A stretch of 5,594 nt of DNA from an uncultured Coriobacteriaceae bacterium. GTDB lineage: Bacteria > Actinomycetota > Coriobacteriia > Coriobacteriales > Atopobiaceae. The notes below the pieces were generated by a model, which saw only the letters and a list, made by a program, of their open reading frames with translations, ran no database searches and was not told the DNA's origin. The stretch lies in contig UQSV01000076.1 of assembly GCA_900543875.1 (NCBI GenBank), forward strand, positions 1 through 5,594, in the 5' to 3' direction. Below are positions 4,548-5,594 of this stretch, in pieces. The first letter of the stretch is position 1, and every line of letters starts with the position of its first letter. The position numbers were made by a program, and so were the translations under genes.

Positions 4548-5594
4548 TTACTCGGTGTTGGTCTCAAGGGTTGCGGCGGCAGGCACAGCGTAGGCGCCGT
4601 CATCGACGAGCGCGTCGAGCAAGGCGAGCGCGCAGGCCGCCTCCACGACGGGCACGGCCCTGGGGACGATGCAAGGGTCGTGGCGCCCGCGGACCACAAG
4701 GTCGGCGTTCTCGCCCAGGGCGAGGTCGACGCTGTCCTGGCGCTTGCCGATCGAGGGCGTGGGCTTTACGGCCGCGCGCCAGACGATGGGCATGCCCGTG
4801 GAGATGCCGCCCAGGATGCCACCGGCGTTGTTGGCGGTGGTGACGACCGCGCCGCCCCTCTCGCGCCAGGGGTCGTTGTTCTGCGACCCACGCAGGGCGG
4901 CCGCCCCAAAGCCGGCGCCAAACTCGACGCCCTTCACGGCCGGGATGCCATAGGTGAGCGCCGCGATGCGGTTCTCGAGGCCGTCGAACATCGGGTCGCC
5001 CACGCCTGCAGGCATGCCGTAGACGGCGCACTCGATGACGCCGCCCACGGAGTCAAGCTCGCCCTTTGCGGCAAGCACGCTCTCGTGCATGGCGCGGGCG
5101 GCCCCAGCGTCGATGCAGGGAAGCTCGTTTGAGAGGATGGCCTTTCGCTGGGTGGGTTCATAGGCGAGGTCGTTCAGGGTGGCGTCCGTCACGCACTCGG
5201 GGCCGAGCTGGGCGATATGGGCCACGACCTGGATGTTCATAGCGGCGAGGGCCTGCAGGGCGATGCCGCCCGCGATGCACAGCGGGGCGGTGAGGCGGCC
5301 CGAGAAGTGGCCGCCGCCCGCGACGTCGTGGTGGTTGCCGTAGCGAACAAAGGCCGGGTAATCGGCGTGGCCGGGGCGCGGCACGCGGCGCAGGCCGTCG
5401 TAGTCCTGGCTGCGGGTGTTGGTGTTCTCGATGATGGCCGAGAGGGGCGCGCCGCAGGTGTGGCCGTCGACGAGGCCCGAGAGGATGCGCGGGCGGTCGG
5501 GCTCGCGGCGGGCGGTCGAGGTGTCGGAGCGGCCGGGCGCGCGGCGCTCGAGAAAGGCCTGCAGCTCGTCGAGGTCGACTTCGATGCCGGCGGG
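4548..5594 (-). CDS. aroC: Chorismate synthase (partial, N-terminus outside window)
   Basis: The final 348 residues are visible and the frame is open to the right edge. The enzyme converts 5-enolpyruvylshikimate 3-phosphate to chorismate, using reduced FMN, in the cytosol. The visible part begins PAGIEVDLDELQAFLERR, which in the family follows the N-terminal FGESHG region, so roughly 30 residues are missing. Family motifs are RPGHADYP (72-80 region), GGGHFSGRLTAP (93-104), GFGAAALRGSQNND and, near the C-terminus, RHDPCIVPRAVPVVEA (from residue 304), which fits the third chorismate synthase signature. The gene ends 25 bases before pheA, which uses its product. Its promoter lies outside the window. 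The GTG at 5384 is internal, since conserved sequence continues upstream in frame. Confidence 0.95.
   Translation of the reverse strand, partial: PAGIEVDLDELQAFLERRAPGRSDTSTARREPDRPRILSGLVDGHTCGAPLSAIIENTNTRSQDYDGLRRVPRPGHADYPAFVRYGNHHDVAGGGHFSGRLTAPLCIAGGIALQALAAMNIQVVAHIAQLGPECVTDATLNDLAYEPTQRKAILSNELPCIDAGAARAMHESVLAAKGELDSVGGVIECAVYGMPAGVGDPMFDGLENRIAALTYGIPAVKGVEFGAGFGAAALRGSQNNDPWRERGGAVVTTANNAGGILGGISTGMPIVWRAAVKPTPSIGKRQDSVDLALGENADLVVRGRHDPCIVPRAVPVVEAACALALLDALVDDGAYAVPAAATLETNTE

Noticed and set aside
1..5594. CRISPR array, tRNA, rRNA, insertion sequence or attachment site
   Set aside because: No spaced direct repeats, RNA-gene cores, transposase frame or long terminal inverted repeats were seen on either strand.

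Overview
The window reads as ordinary chromosome from a GC-rich anaerobic or facultatively anaerobic bacterium. Third codon positions are almost all G or C. A class III (oxygen-sensitive) ribonucleotide reductase pair sits next to an aromatic amino acid cluster, and a PTS-type EIIB domain is present. An anaerobic actinobacterium of the Coriobacteriia type (Atopobium/Olsenella/Collinsella relatives) fits best, but that is inference from gene content and style; no phylogenetic marker was tested.

Layout. (1) Plus strand, 3-829: the last 46 codons of nrdD (anaerobic ribonucleoside-triphosphate reductase, with the glycyl-radical motif), then a 113-base spacer with one hairpin, then complete nrdG (its radical-SAM activase). 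(2) 830-975: a convergent intergenic region with two GC-rich hairpins, probably terminators, one serving each side. (3) Minus strand, read from the right edge leftward: aroC (chorismate synthase, 5' end outside the window), pheA (chorismate mutase / prephenate dehydratase / ACT), aroE-aroK (shikimate dehydrogenase fused to shikimate kinase), a 142-base regulatory gap, and last a gene fusing a PTS glucose-type EIIB domain to type II 3-dehydroquinate dehydratase (AroQ).

How the genes work together. AroQ makes 3-dehydroshikimate, AroE reduces it to shikimate and AroK phosphorylates it. AroA (not in the window) would add PEP, AroC then yields chorismate, and PheA takes chorismate through prephenate to phenylpyruvate, probably with phenylalanine feedback through its ACT domain. 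aroC, pheA and aroEK are packed tightly (25 and 0 bases apart) and look like one transcript. The EIIB-aroQ gene has its own well-formed promoter, TTGATA-N17-TAGTAT, whose spacer carries a perfect 15-base palindrome that looks like an operator.

The most unusual item is the EIIB-AroQ fusion. The EIIB domain keeps the complete phosphocysteine signature and both basic partner residues, has no EIIC or other membrane part, and is joined by a linker of about 90 residues to an AroQ domain with its catalytic residues intact. A reasonable hypothesis is that PTS phosphorylation, and hence PEP and sugar status, modulates the dehydroquinase step of a pathway that itself consumes PEP. I know of no description of such a system, but could not search.
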